From Sphingobacteriales bacterium (GTDB lineage Bacteria > Bacteroidota > Bacteroidia > Chitinophagales > CAIOSU01): DNA of 64,000 bases. Positions 25,324 through 34,387 of this stretch are shown here, piece by piece (within the stretch, counting starts at the first letter, position 1; every line of letters begins with the position of its first letter). Below the pieces are notes generated by a model. It ran no database searches. It was not told where the DNA came from and was given only the letters and a program-made list of their open reading frames with translations. The stretch spans positions 126,001 to 190,000 of the forward strand of contig JAIXUD010000010.1 of NCBI GenBank assembly GCA_027483645.1, read 5' to 3'. The position numbers and the translations under genes were made by a program.

Positions 25324-26261
25324 TGCAGTTATCCATCGTCATACCGCTTTACAACGAGGAGGAATCGCTCCCCGAACTGCACGCCTGGATTCGCCGGGTG
25401 GTGGAGCAAGAGGGCTATGACTATGAGGTGATTTTTGTGGACGATGGCAGCCGCGACAACTCTTGGCAAGTGGTGCAAAGCCTAGCCAGTGAAAACCCAC
25501 GGGTAAAAGCTATCCAGTTTCAGCGCAATTATGGCAAGTCGGCAGCATTGAACGAAGGCTTCCAAGCAGCAAAAGGTGATGTTGTAATAACCATGGATGC
25601 CGACATGCAGGATAGCCCTGATGAAATACCGGAGCTATACGCCATGATAAAGAGCGGCCAGTACGATTTGGTGTCGGGCTGGAAACAAAAGCGTTTCGAC
25701 CCGCTTTCAAAGACCATTCCTACTAAGATTTACAACGGTGTTACCCGCTACTTTACGGGCATCAAGTTGCACGATATGAACTGTGGTTTGAAATCGTACA
25801 ACCGAAAGGTGGTAAAGAGCATCGAGATATATGGCGAAATGCACCGTTACATACCTGTAATAGCCAAGCAGGCAGGCTTTGCCAAAATAGGGGAGAAGGT
25901 AGTGCAGCACCGCGAGCGCCAATACGGCGTTACCAAATTCGGTATGAACCGGTTTATCAACGGTTTTTTGGATTTACTCTCCATCTTGTTCGTAACCCGC
26001 TTTAGCAAAAAGCCCATGCACTTTTTTGGTACCATGGGTTTGATTGTGTTCTTCTTCGGCTTTTTAATACTGCTTTACCTCAGCATCAGTAAGCTGTTTT
26101 TCTTGGGGTATGGAATGACGGAGCGGCCGATATTTTATTTGGGCTTGATAACAATAGTTATAGGCGTGCAGTTGTTTTTAACTGGGTTCTTGGCGGAGCT
26201 TATCTCGCGTAGTGCTGCCGACCGGAACGATTATCTCATCAGCCAGCGCATAGGGTACTAA
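25323..26261 (+). CDS. Family 2 glycosyltransferase with C-terminal membrane helices (DPM1/GtrB/ArnC type)
   Basis: 312 residues from the ATG overlapping the DUF4199 stop. GT2 domain: SIVIPLYNEEESLPEL, VIFVDDGSRDNSW, QFQRNYGKSAALNEGF, the nucleotide-sugar DxD in ITMDADMQDSP, and DLVSGWKQKR. It is followed by two membrane helices (FFGTMGLIVFFFGFLILLYLSI and PIFYLGLITIVIGVQLFLTGFLAELI). This architecture transfers a sugar from a nucleotide donor to undecaprenyl phosphate at the inner membrane. Donor and final glycan are unknown; lipid-linked sugar for envelope glycan is the usual role. Confidence 0.9.
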   Translation: MQLSIVIPLYNEEESLPELHAWIRRVVEQEGYDYEVIFVDDGSRDNSWQVVQSLASENPRVKAIQFQRNYGKSAALNEGFQAAKGDVVITMDADMQDSPDEIPELYAMIKSGQYDLVSGWKQKRFDPLSKTIPTKIYNGVTRYFTGIKLHDMNCGLKSYNRKVVKSIEIYGEMHRYIPVIAKQAGFAKIGEKVVQHRERQYGVTKFGMNRFINGFLDLLSILFVTRFSKKPMHFFGTMGLIVFFFGFLILLYLSISKLFFLGYGMTERPIFYLGLITIVIGVQLFLTGFLAELISRSAADRNDYLISQRIGY

Positions 26262-26264
26262 AGT

Positions 26265-27254
26265 ATGTTCTACTCCCTCATTATACCCGTATACAACCGC
26301 CCCGACGAGATACGGGAGTTACTGGAAAGCCTGCTATTGCAGACGTATAAGAACTTTGAGGTAATTGTGGTAGAGGATGGCAGCAAGCCCGAGCTAAGCG
26401 CCATGCAGATAGTGATGGATTTCTCGCACAAGCTCAATGTAAATTACTTCTATAAAGAGAATTCTGGCCAAGGCTTTGCCCGCAACCATGGCTTTGAGCG
26501 CGCTAAGGGTGATTACTTTATCATTTTCGATAGTGACATAATAGTTCCGCCACATTATATGGAGGCGGTGGACAAAAACGTAACCGAGCGCGGCTTGGAT
26601 GCATTTGGTGGCCCCGATGCGGCACATGATTCCTTTACCGATGTGCAGAAGGCCATCAGCTACTCTATGACGTCGTACTTTACTACTGGTGGTATCCGTG
26701 GTAAAAAGAACAACCTAGGTCCATACCACCCGCGAAGCTTCAATATGGGCATCTCGCGCAAGGTTTATGAGAAGGTCGGTGGGTTTATCATTCCTTTTAT
26801 GGGCGAGGATATTGAGTACAGCATCCGCATCATCAATGCTGGTTTTAAAACTGGTTTAATTGAAGATGCCTATGTGTATCACAAGCGCCGCACCAACTTT
26901 AGTCAGTTTTTTAAGCAAATCAAGTTCTTCGGCAGGGCCCGTATCAACATCCATAGTTTTTTCCCGAAGGAGTTGAAGTATGTGCACTTTTTCCCAGCAA
27001 TGTTTATCGTGTACTTAGTGCTGGTGCCTGTTATGATGTTGGCTTGGCCATGGTTGGGCGGATGGATGCTTAGATTTTTATTTCTCTACACGTTTGCCAT
27101 TTTTGCCCATGCAACCAGCCAGCATGACGACATGAAAATTGGTGCCTACTCGGTGGCTGCGGCCTACACACAGTTGGTGGGCTACGGTATCGGGTTTATG
27201 GATGAGGCCTACCACCGCTGGGTAAAGAAGGAGAAAACCAATGCAAAACAATAA
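26265..27254 (+). CDS. Family 2 glycosyltransferase
   Basis: 329 residues. GT-A core: SLIIPVYNRPDEIRELLESLLLQTY, VIVVEDGSKPE, and FIIFDSDIIVPP (DxD). GFARNHGFERAKGDYF and a conserved acidic ED in MGEDIEYSIRIINAGFKTG follow. C-terminal hydrophobic helices (FFPAMFIVYLVLVPVMMLAWPWLGG, FLFLYTFAIFAH) suggest membrane association. It lies three bases after its neighbour and overlaps the next gene by 14 bases. It probably extends the same glycan as the adjacent transferases. Confidence 0.88.
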   Translation: MFYSLIIPVYNRPDEIRELLESLLLQTYKNFEVIVVEDGSKPELSAMQIVMDFSHKLNVNYFYKENSGQGFARNHGFERAKGDYFIIFDSDIIVPPHYMEAVDKNVTERGLDAFGGPDAAHDSFTDVQKAISYSMTSYFTTGGIRGKKNNLGPYHPRSFNMGISRKVYEKVGGFIIPFMGEDIEYSIRIINAGFKTGLIEDAYVYHKRRTNFSQFFKQIKFFGRARINIHSFFPKELKYVHFFPAMFIVYLVLVPVMMLAWPWLGGWMLRFLFLYTFAIFAHATSQHDDMKIGAYSVAAAYTQLVGYGIGFMDEAYHRWVKKEKTNAKQ

Positions 27255-28005
27255 GCCCTACCCCAAGGTAAGCATCATTACCGTAGTGTGGAACGCCAAA
27301 GATGCGCTTCGGGCTACTATTGAAAACATACTAGGACAGAGCTATCCCAATATTGAATACATTGTTATCGATGGCGGTTCTACCGACGGTAGTGTGGAAG
27401 TGGCCAACGAATACAAAGACCGCATTGCCTACTACATAAGCGAGAAAGATAAGGGCCTTTATGATGCCATGAACAAAGGCTTCCGCGCCGCTACTGGAGA
27501 ACTGGTGTGGTTCATCAATACCGGCGACTATATTGAAACACCTGATACCCTTACCCACATATACAATCAATGGGGATTGCTAGATGATGTTTATTATGGC
27601 GAGACCCATTTTATTGATGAGGCAGGCACCATCCTCGGTACTCGAAGCGCCCTCACTACCCGCAAGGTACCTAAATCGCTTACTTGGAAAAGCTTCAGGC
27701 ACGGGCAGGTAGTATCGCATCAATCAATTATAGTGAAGCGCCTTTTAGCAGGCGAGTTTAACCTTAATTACCGCGTAAGCGCGGATGTAGATTGGGGCAT
27801 TACCGCACTCCGTAAAGCCCATCGCATCATTAATACGCATATGGTGCTCACCAAATACTTGGTAGGCGGCTTCAGCAAGAAGCACCAGCAAACCAGCTGG
27901 AAGGAGCGTTTCAACATCTTCGTGAAACATTATGGCTGGCTGCAAGCACTCTGTTTCCACGCCTACTTTGTGTGGCGGGCTGTGTGGTTTAAGTTAGTTG
28001 GTTGA
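27241..28005 (+). CDS. Family 2 glycosyltransferase (WcaA-like)
   Basis: 254 residues. VSIITVVWNAKDALRATIENILGQSYPNIEYIVIDGGSTDGS is the classic opening. It continues with YYISEKDKGLYDAMNKGFRAATGELVWFINTGD (the DxD equivalent is NTGD), and the acceptor-side segment HQSIIVKR to NYRVSADVDWGI. No membrane helix except a weak C-terminal one. It is the last gene of the BatA/DHO-like/DUF4199/GT operon, with its start inside the preceding gene. Confidence 0.88.
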   Translation: MQNNKPYPKVSIITVVWNAKDALRATIENILGQSYPNIEYIVIDGGSTDGSVEVANEYKDRIAYYISEKDKGLYDAMNKGFRAATGELVWFINTGDYIETPDTLTHIYNQWGLLDDVYYGETHFIDEAGTILGTRSALTTRKVPKSLTWKSFRHGQVVSHQSIIVKRLLAGEFNLNYRVSADVDWGITALRKAHRIINTHMVLTKYLVGGFSKKHQQTSWKERFNIFVKHYGWLQALCFHAYFVWRAVWFKLVG

Positions 28006-28385
28006 GGTTGTCAAAAACAGCGGACTAATTCAAAATTTCGAGTACCTTAAAATTCTTAATAGTAGGGCAATCGCCCGTTATCCCCGATTAAGTCTAAGCC
28101 TATAAGTGAAGCATCTTTTTATGGGGCGGATTGCCACAATGATTGCCGCATTCTCCTCAGCATTAAAATTGATGGCATCTGTTTTGATAAAAATTACATC
28201 AGTAGCATCTAGTCTCCGTTAAAAAGGTCACCTCAAAAGACAATTGTGGAGTATTGGTATAGTGCAAGCTATTGCTAAGAAAGGTAATGGATAGGCATAA
28301 TTGGATAATAAGTGCTAGAAGTAATGCTAATGAGAGTTTGGAGTTTTTGCTGTTATGGCCACTTGAACAATAAAATATACGATAA
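28006..28385. other. 380-base intergenic region
   Basis: AT-rich, with no ORF of coding-like composition, no strong terminator and no repeat shared with the rest of the window. It contains the end of the glycosyltransferase operon and presumably the promoter of the response-regulator gene; an AATAAAATATACG stretch directly precedes its ATG. Confidence 0.4.
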
Positions 28386-28784
28386 ATGTCGGTGATGAAG
28401 ATATTATTGGCTGAGGATGATGTGGACGATAGGGAATTTTTTTATAGTTTTCTGAAAGAACGCTTGGATATTGAGTTGTTGCCAGCTGTGGAAAATGGTG
28501 TGGAACTGTTTGAGTATTTGGGTAAACAAATGGACAGTTCAACTTTTCCCGGTGCCATTATCCTCGACCAAAATATGCCCAAACTTAATGGCCTGCAAAC
28601 TTTGCAGATGCTTAAGGAAAATCCGCGGTACGCCCACATACCCGTTATGATGTATACTACCTACGCTGAGGAGAACCTAGTGCAGAGAAGCACCAACGCA
28701 GGCGCCATTATGGTAATGGAAAAACCCACCACAGAAGAAAATTACAACAACATGGTGAATAGGTTTATTGAAGTTATTGGTTAG
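28386..28784 (+). CDS. Single-domain response regulator (CheY-like receiver)
   Basis: 132 residues comprising only a receiver domain. The acidic pair EDD (residues 10-12) lies in ILLAEDDVDDREFF. The phosphoacceptor Asp lies in AIILDQNMPKLNG (about residue 59). The switch Thr is in VMMYTTYAEE and the Lys in VMEKPTTEENY. The AEDDVDDREFF form is typical of Bacteroidota stand-alone receivers that partner hybrid histidine kinases; no kinase is nearby. It is followed by a run of TTATTGG repeats. Confidence 0.92.
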   Translation: MSVMKILLAEDDVDDREFFYSFLKERLDIELLPAVENGVELFEYLGKQMDSSTFPGAIILDQNMPKLNGLQTLQMLKENPRYAHIPVMMYTTYAEENLVQRSTNAGAIMVMEKPTTEENYNNMVNRFIEVIG

Positions 28785-28976
28785 TTATTGGTTATTGGTT
28801 ATTCGTTATTGGTTGAAACAGTAACTACATTTCTAGTTGTCCGTACCATCCTTACGTCTCGTGGGAGAGAAGTATACTCTTAAATTTTTCAAATTCTGCA
28901 CTTTGTTTTAATTTGACTATTAAGTAGTGAAATTTCTACTAATGTTTTGACGTTATGCACGCACACACCACCCCAG

Positions 28977-29765
28977 ATGCGCACCCCGCTATTCGCCGTA
29001 GTAATCCTCACTATCCTAAGTAGTTGTAATCAGTCTCCACCTGAAATAGCTTGCCAAGAGCCAGAAATAGCACCCGTTGCAATTCAGGACACTATCATAC
29101 CTGTCTTTGGGTACCGCTTTACCGTTACCGGTGATTTTAATGGTGACGGCAAGGCGGATACGCTTGTAGAGCATTTTGTGGATTGCGAGGGCAAGGAAAT
29201 CAATAAATATCCTGACCCCGATTCAGACAATTACGGAAATCACATACGTAACCTGAATAATGAACCCATGGCTTTTGCTAGTGCCACGCTGCAAGGTTTC
29301 GATACCATATTCACCGGTGGTTGGAGCTTGGGTTTTGATTACCTGCGTAACGAAGGCGACTTGGATGGCAACGGTACTGATGAAATAGCATACGTAAGTA
29401 ACTGGGTTGATCAGTCTTCTCTAAACACCTGCATAATTATGACTCATACCCGCACGGGCTGGAAGAATATGTACAGCTTCGGTATATGGGAGTGGCAGAT
29501 ACCGCCTTTGCCATTTGGCAGCAGCACTTATGGGCTGTTCGGATCAACTGGCATAGAAACCTATGAACAAGACGATACATTGAACGCACAATTAGAGCAA
29601 CAGCTACAAGCATTCAGCTTTATTAAAAAGGAAAAGGACGGATACATAACGGTATTAATGCGCAACGACGAAGAAAACGATTCCATTGGCCCAGCGGAAA
29701 AGGTAAGATCCTATATTCGACTCAGAGATGAGAAAATACTGAAGATGGATTATGCTTGGGACTAA
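28977..29765 (+). CDS. Predicted lipoprotein with Ca-binding-like DxNxDG motifs
   Basis: 262 residues from the ATG at 28977 (a TTG lies ten codons upstream). MRTPLFAVVILTILSSC is a lipoprotein signal with the lipobox Cys at residue 17. The mature protein has two FG-GAP/EF-hand-like loops, GDFNGDGKADTLV (about 53-65) and GDLDGNGTDEIAYV (about 118-131). These resemble calcium-binding repeats of integrin-like propellers, though only two are visible. Family unknown to me. Confidence 0.7.
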   Translation: MRTPLFAVVILTILSSCNQSPPEIACQEPEIAPVAIQDTIIPVFGYRFTVTGDFNGDGKADTLVEHFVDCEGKEINKYPDPDSDNYGNHIRNLNNEPMAFASATLQGFDTIFTGGWSLGFDYLRNEGDLDGNGTDEIAYVSNWVDQSSLNTCIIMTHTRTGWKNMYSFGIWEWQIPPLPFGSSTYGLFGSTGIETYEQDDTLNAQLEQQLQAFSFIKKEKDGYITVLMRNDEENDSIGPAEKVRSYIRLRDEKILKMDYAWD

Positions 29766-29801
29766 TTAACCAATCAGCCAACAACCAATAACCAATCAAC
29801 C

Positions 29802-31151
29802 CTAGTAAAACGTAGGATCCACTTCCCGTTCCTCGAAAACAATTCCTTCGGCCTCCAGTTCATCCAACACGGGGTTGTACACTTCGGGTAGAGTAGGGAT
29901 GCGCACACCGGTAAGGGCGATTTCTCCCTTCAGCATTTTGCGTACGGCAATGGCTACGGGCAGGCCCACTGTTTTGGCCATGGCGGTGTGTATGTGGTCT
30001 CCGCCAATGGAAACCATGCTGGCGTGTACCTCGTGTTGCTTGCCGTTTTGCTCGTAGTTAAAGCGGTGCCACATTACCAGCATGTCTTTGTCCTCAGGCT
30101 TTAGGGTCCAGCGGTCTTCTAGTATTTTTTGCAGCATTTGTGCAGGGGTAGAGGGCTTGTTGAGGCCCACGGGTACATCGTCGAACATACCTAGCCATTT
30201 CAGCTTATACATTTCCTCGCTGGCGAGGTCAAGGTTTAGGTAGTGCGCCAGTTTAAGTTCTACGGTGTTAACTAAATCGTATGATAGAAATGAGTTGGTA
30301 AACTCCCGTTTAGTCATATTTTCAGAGCCCTGCATGATAAAACTATCATCGGTAGCGCCTAGGGTGATAAACTGGTCCCATGAGCGGCAAAAGCCTGGGC
30401 GGCGCAGTGTACCCCGGAACATGGTAGGTATATCTTCCAAGCCGTAGTGCTCGCGGTATTTCAGGCTATCGCGGTTGCCATAGCCCTCAAATATGCCCCA
30501 ACCCGGTATGTTAATGATTTCGGTACGGCGGAAAAGGCGGTGGTACGGTATGTATTTATACTTGCCCATTTGTACAAACTTGGCGGTACCCTGCCCGGCC
30601 AATACTACGTTGCGGGGGTTCCAGGTAAACTTGTAGCGCCAAGGGTTATCGTGCTCACTATCGGGTGCTACCAGCCCGCCGGTAAAGCTCTCGAAACCCG
30701 TCATCTTCCCGCCTTCGGCTTTGATGCGATCAATTACCCGCATGGCACTCATATGGTCAATACCTGGGTCTACGCCCATTTCATTGAGAAATAGCAATCC
30801 GCGCTCTTCGGCAGCTTGGTGCAATTGCTCCATCTCAGGGCTCACGTAGCTAGCCGTTACCAAGTGGCGGCGTTGCTTAAGGCACTCTTGAGCCACGGGC
30901 AGGTGCAAAAAGGCTGGTAGCATCGATACCACGATGTCGGCATTTCGCACCAAGTTCTCTAGTTTCAAGGTGTCATCCAGCGTAAACTCAACCACGGCAA
31001 CGTTTTGCAGTTTGCCTACTTTGGCGCGCACGGCATCGGGTTCAGCATCGCCTACCGTAATGGTATAGCCTTCCGCTGCACTGTAATTGGCTAGGTGCTC
31101 AATCAATACCGTGCTGCTTTTACCCCCGCCTAATATCAAGATGGTTTTCAT
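29802..31151 (-). CDS. Saccharopine dehydrogenase family protein
   Basis: A 449-residue oxidoreductase. N-terminal Rossmann ILILGGGKSSTVLIEHL (4-20), then VVSMLPAFLHLPVAQECL, HLVTASYVSPEM and NEMGVDPGIDHMSAMRVID. GKMTGFESFTGGLVAPDSEHDNPWRYKFTWNPRNV is typical of the saccharopine-reductase/LYS9-like branch. The expected reaction is NAD(P)-linked interconversion of saccharopine and lysine or aminoadipate semialdehyde. Bacterial members often act in lysine catabolism. It is monocistronic with a consensus -7 box 23 bases upstream. Confidence 0.9.
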   Translation of the reverse strand: MKTILILGGGKSSTVLIEHLANYSAAEGYTITVGDAEPDAVRAKVGKLQNVAVVEFTLDDTLKLENLVRNADIVVSMLPAFLHLPVAQECLKQRRHLVTASYVSPEMEQLHQAAEERGLLFLNEMGVDPGIDHMSAMRVIDRIKAEGGKMTGFESFTGGLVAPDSEHDNPWRYKFTWNPRNVVLAGQGTAKFVQMGKYKYIPYHRLFRRTEIINIPGWGIFEGYGNRDSLKYREHYGLEDIPTMFRGTLRRPGFCRSWDQFITLGATDDSFIMQGSENMTKREFTNSFLSYDLVNTVELKLAHYLNLDLASEEMYKLKWLGMFDDVPVGLNKPSTPAQMLQKILEDRWTLKPEDKDMLVMWHRFNYEQNGKQHEVHASMVSIGGDHIHTAMAKTVGLPVAIAVRKMLKGEIALTGVRIPTLPEVYNPVLDELEAEGIVFEEREVDPTFY

Positions 31152-31173
31152 TAACTTTAATCTTGGTTGGTGG

Positions 31174-31181
31174 CAAAGCTA
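31174..31181 (-). promoter_or_regulatory. -7 box TAGCTTTG for the saccharopine dehydrogenase gene
   Basis: The minus strand reads TAGCTTTG at 31181-31174, followed by CCACCAACC and the ATG at 31151. It fits the TAnnTTTG consensus. Confidence 0.55.
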
Positions 31182-31226
31182 CCCTTAATTTGGTTATTGG
31201 TGAATTGGTTTTTGGTTGATTAACTA

Positions 31227-31262
31227 ATAACCCACGCCCAAAAGCGTGGCAAGCTAATAACG
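31227..31262. repeat. Hairpin repeat AATAACCC-hairpin-GGCAAGCTAATAAC, copy 1
   Basis: The stem CCACG/CGTGG (31232-31236 and 31245-31249) is flanked by the same words as the copy at 61362-61396, where the stem is CCTCG/CGAGG. Confidence 0.65.
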
Positions 31263-31277
31263 AATACACACCAAAAT

Positions 31278-31745
31278 ATGAAGCAGATAGAACACACCAC
31301 CCTGATAACCGTATACGAACACAACAACGAACTGGCGGCCGCCGATGCAGAGCTATTGCAGCGCAGCAAGCAAGCCATGGCACACTCGCACTCACCCTAT
31401 AGCCACTACCCGGTAGGTGCGGCATTGCTGCTGGAAGACGGCACCATAGTAGAGGGCAGCAACCAAGAGAACGCCTCATTCCCCTTAGGTCTGTGTGCCG
31501 AAAGAACTGCCCTGGCCAACAGCGCCATCAATCACCGTGGTAAAGCAGTAAAAGCCATTGCCGTAAGCGTAGGCACTGAAGTTGCCGCCCCTTGCGGTAT
31601 GTGCAGGCAGGCATTGCTAGAGCAAGAAAGCATTCAAGATACTCCCATCCGCATCTTGCTGCGAGGAGGTGATGAAACCGTTTATGCTATCGGTTCGGTA
31701 AAGGAGTTGATGCCGTTGCCGTTTTATTCTAAAAATCTGCGATAG
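31278..31745 (+). CDS. cdd: Cytidine deaminase
   Basis: A 155-residue homotetrameric-type, Zn-dependent pyrimidine salvage enzyme that deaminates cytidine and deoxycytidine. Signatures: AHSHSPYSHYPVGAALLLEDGTIVEGSNQENASFPLGLCAERTAL, with catalytic CAE (Zn Cys and proton-shuttle Glu), and PCGMCRQAL with the other two Zn cysteines. The C-terminus LMPLPFYSKNLR is usual. It is divergent from the saccharopine dehydrogenase gene, with a hairpin repeat in between. Confidence 0.96.
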   Translation: MKQIEHTTLITVYEHNNELAAADAELLQRSKQAMAHSHSPYSHYPVGAALLLEDGTIVEGSNQENASFPLGLCAERTALANSAINHRGKAVKAIAVSVGTEVAAPCGMCRQALLEQESIQDTPIRILLRGGDETVYAIGSVKELMPLPFYSKNLR

Positions 31746-31798
31746 ACCAAGGACCAAGGACGAAAGACCATGGATTAAAAGATTGGTTAAACATAGCG

Positions 31799-31839
31799 AA
31801 TTCTGCAATTCTTAAATTCTGGAAATTCTGATTCAGACA
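31799..31839. repeat. Single copy of the AATTCTG...TCTGATTCAGACA repeat
   Basis: AATTCTGCAATTCTTAAATT followed by CTGGAAATTCTGATTCAGACA matches one arm of the elements around the GxxExxY gene, without a partner arm nearby. Confidence 0.65.
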
Positions 31840-31978
31840 TCCGGGCATCCGTTAAAAATTGTTATTTGCCCAATTTCGGTATGCTTATCGCTAATTTCCC
31901 ACCATGGCTTCTTTATTTCGCAACATCCATTTGTATATATTTGTAGCCTCTGTAGTTCTTTATTAAGAGATTGATTGT

Positions 31979-33523
31979 ATGAAATTTATGGCACACTTAC
32001 TTACGTTGGCCCTATGGGCATTGATTGGCTGTGGCGCACCAGCAGAAAATACCGTGGACGAGATACAGGTAGAGCCTGTTTACGAGCAGTTTGAGAAGAA
32101 AGGCGGCTACGAGATTAAGGTAAAAATCAACAACCTTAAGGATACTACCGTTTTCTTAGCATTCTATTTGGGTAATAGTACTTACATGAAAGATACCGCT
32201 CGGGTTGATGCCAATGGGGTAGGGGTGTTTCAATCGGATAGTGCCTTGCCGCAAGGTATATACTTGGTAGTGTTGCCTCGCAAAACTTACTTTGATGTAG
32301 TAGTGGGCGAAAACCAGCATTTCTATGTGGAGAATGACACCAATCCAGCTGATTTTGTGAAGAATTTTAAGAGCACGGGCAGCTTGGAGAACGAGATTTT
32401 CTATGGTGACATCCGCTTTATAGCAGAGCGAAGCAAGAAGCGCGAGGAGATAAACAAGCAAATTAATGACCTTGAGGAAAAGAAGAAGGCCAAAGAGGCT
32501 GAAAAAAAGAACAACGAGGTTGAGAAATTGAAGGAAGAGGTAGAGAAATTGAAAGAAGAGCTGGTTAAGTTAGACGACGAGGTGAAAGCCAACCGTAAGT
32601 TACTCATAGCAAAATACCCAGGTACACTTTTCTCTAGGCTACTGAAAGTGATGGAAGAGGTGCCTACGCCGGAATCACCGAAAAAAGAGAATGGCGATTT
32701 GGTGGATTCTAACTTTGCCTACAACTACTACAAAGCGCATTACTTTGATAATTACGACTTTGCCGATGCCCGCTTACTGCGCACGCCAATACTACACAAC
32801 AAAGTGGAGTATTACCTAGATAAGGTGTGCATACAGCATTATGATACTATTATAGGTGCAGTAGAGCTTATCGTTCAATCATCCAAAAAAGATGAGGAAG
32901 CCTACAAGTATTGGGTGATAACCTTGCTGAACAAATATGCCAACAGCAACGTGATGGGCCACGAAGCGGTGTATGTGCACATTGCCAAAAAATACTACAC
33001 CGAGGCGCAAGCTTATTGGTTGGATAAAGCGGAGAAGTACCGCATTATGGACCGTGCCCTGAAAATGGAGCCTACCTTGCTAGATAAGCCTGCTCCCGCG
33101 CTGGCGCTTAAAGACATCAACGGAAAGATGGTAAACCTTTACTCCATACAGGCTGAGTACGTGATGGTAATGTTTTATGACCCAGATTGTGGCCATTGCA
33201 AAAAAGAAGCGCCATTGTTTAAGGCCGCTTACGATAGCTTGAAAAACATGTACGACCTGAAAGTAGTAGCCGTGAGCATCACCAGCGAAACAGAAAAGTG
33301 GAAGAAATTCATCAAGGAATTCGGTATTGAGGATTGGACCCATTTGGCTGACATTGAACGGGTAAATAATTTCCGCGAGATATACGACTTGCAGAGCACG
33401 CCCCGCTTGTTTCTATTGGATAGGGGTAAATTCATTCGTGGTAAACGCTTTGCGCCCGATCAATTGGCCGACTTGCTGAAGCAGTTGGAACGGGTAAGAC
33501 TGGAGAAGGAAAAGAAAAAGTAA
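31979..33523 (+). CDS. Thioredoxin-like thiol-disulfide oxidoreductase lipoprotein with coiled-coil insert
   Basis: 514 residues. MKFMAHLLTLALWALIGC is a lipoprotein signal peptide (Cys 18). A DUF4369-like beta domain follows (about 40-130). Then comes a highly charged coiled coil (about 140-205, including NDLEEKKKAKEAEKKNNEVE and three VEKLKEE heptads), a helical DUF5106-like region, and a C-terminal AhpC/TSA-thioredoxin domain from about 365. The last has the active site DPDCGHCKKEAPLF (CxxC) and the cis-Pro loop STPRLFLLD. The protein is expected on the periplasmic face, where it would reduce or exchange disulfides. The coiled coil suggests dimerisation or a spacer. Confidence 0.85.
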   Translation: MKFMAHLLTLALWALIGCGAPAENTVDEIQVEPVYEQFEKKGGYEIKVKINNLKDTTVFLAFYLGNSTYMKDTARVDANGVGVFQSDSALPQGIYLVVLPRKTYFDVVVGENQHFYVENDTNPADFVKNFKSTGSLENEIFYGDIRFIAERSKKREEINKQINDLEEKKKAKEAEKKNNEVEKLKEEVEKLKEELVKLDDEVKANRKLLIAKYPGTLFSRLLKVMEEVPTPESPKKENGDLVDSNFAYNYYKAHYFDNYDFADARLLRTPILHNKVEYYLDKVCIQHYDTIIGAVELIVQSSKKDEEAYKYWVITLLNKYANSNVMGHEAVYVHIAKKYYTEAQAYWLDKAEKYRIMDRALKMEPTLLDKPAPALALKDINGKMVNLYSIQAEYVMVMFYDPDCGHCKKEAPLFKAAYDSLKNMYDLKVVAVSITSETEKWKKFIKEFGIEDWTHLADIERVNNFREIYDLQSTPRLFLLDRGKFIRGKRFAPDQLADLLKQLERVRLEKEKKK

Positions 33524-33634
33524 GCTGCCACTGGCTGTTAATTGTTACTAATTGCTCTAAATGGGGTATCCCTGTTTGCAATTATTGTCTTACTTTTGAA
33601 TTCCATTTAATCAAGTCATAACTACCCTATTACC

Positions 33635-34375
33635 TTGAGCGACCGGCTGGTACTTATCCCAACCTACAATGAGCGTGAAAATATCGCGAAGATGATACAT
33701 AAGGTGTTCTCTTTGCCTATGGCGTTCGATGTGCTCATTATTGATGATGGCTCGCCCGACGGTACCGCGCAGATTGTTAAAGACCTGATGCTACAATACC
33801 CTGGGCTGCAAATTGAAGAGCGAACGGGTAAGTTGGGATTAGGCACGGCATACATCCATGGTTTCCGCTGGGCACTAGCTAGGCACTACCAATACATCTT
33901 TGAGATGGATGCCGACTTCTCGCACAACCCTGAAGACTTACCACGCCTTTACGAAGCTTGCCACACCAGTGGTGGAGACCTATCAGTAGGCTCTCGCTAT
34001 ACCAAGGGCGGCAACGTAAAAAACTGGCCATGGGACCGTATATTCATCTCTTATGGCGCTTCGCTTTATGTACGGATGATTACTTGGATACCTTGCAAAG
34101 ATGCCACGGCAGGGTTTGTATGCTACCGCCGCATAGTTCTAGAGACTATGGACCTCTCCCGCATTCGGTTTATTGGCTATGCCTTCCAGATAGAAATGAA
34201 ATTTACCGCCTGGAAACACGGCTTCAAAATAAAAGAGGTGCCCATCACTTTCATCGACCGTGTAGAGGGCGTTTCGAAGATGAGCACCAAGATTATTAAA
34301 GAAGCCGTATTTGGCGTGCTAAGCTTGCAATGGGAAAGCTTCACTAGGAAGTACCCTAAGCCCTTGAAGAAATAA
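33635..34375 (+). CDS. Polyprenol monophosphomannose synthase-like glycosyltransferase
   Basis: 246 residues with no membrane tail. The GT2 core is DPM1-like: LVLIPTYNERENIAKMIHKVF, VLIIDDGSPDGTAQIV, ERTGKLGLGTAYIHGFRWAL, the metal motif FEMDADFSHNPEDLPRL, DLSVGSRYTKGGNVKNWPWDRIFISYGASLYVRM, and the late KEVPITFIDRVEGVSKMS. It is predicted to make polyprenyl-phosphate mannose (or a similar sugar) at the cytosolic membrane face. The start is a TTG: no in-frame ATG gives the conserved MSDxLVLIPTYNE beginning. Confidence 0.9.
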   Translation: MSDRLVLIPTYNERENIAKMIHKVFSLPMAFDVLIIDDGSPDGTAQIVKDLMLQYPGLQIEERTGKLGLGTAYIHGFRWALARHYQYIFEMDADFSHNPEDLPRLYEACHTSGGDLSVGSRYTKGGNVKNWPWDRIFISYGASLYVRMITWIPCKDATAGFVCYRRIVLETMDLSRIRFIGYAFQIEMKFTAWKHGFKIKEVPITFIDRVEGVSKMSTKIIKEAVFGVLSLQWESFTRKYPKPLKK

Positions 34376-34387
34376 GCTTCTCTCCTT

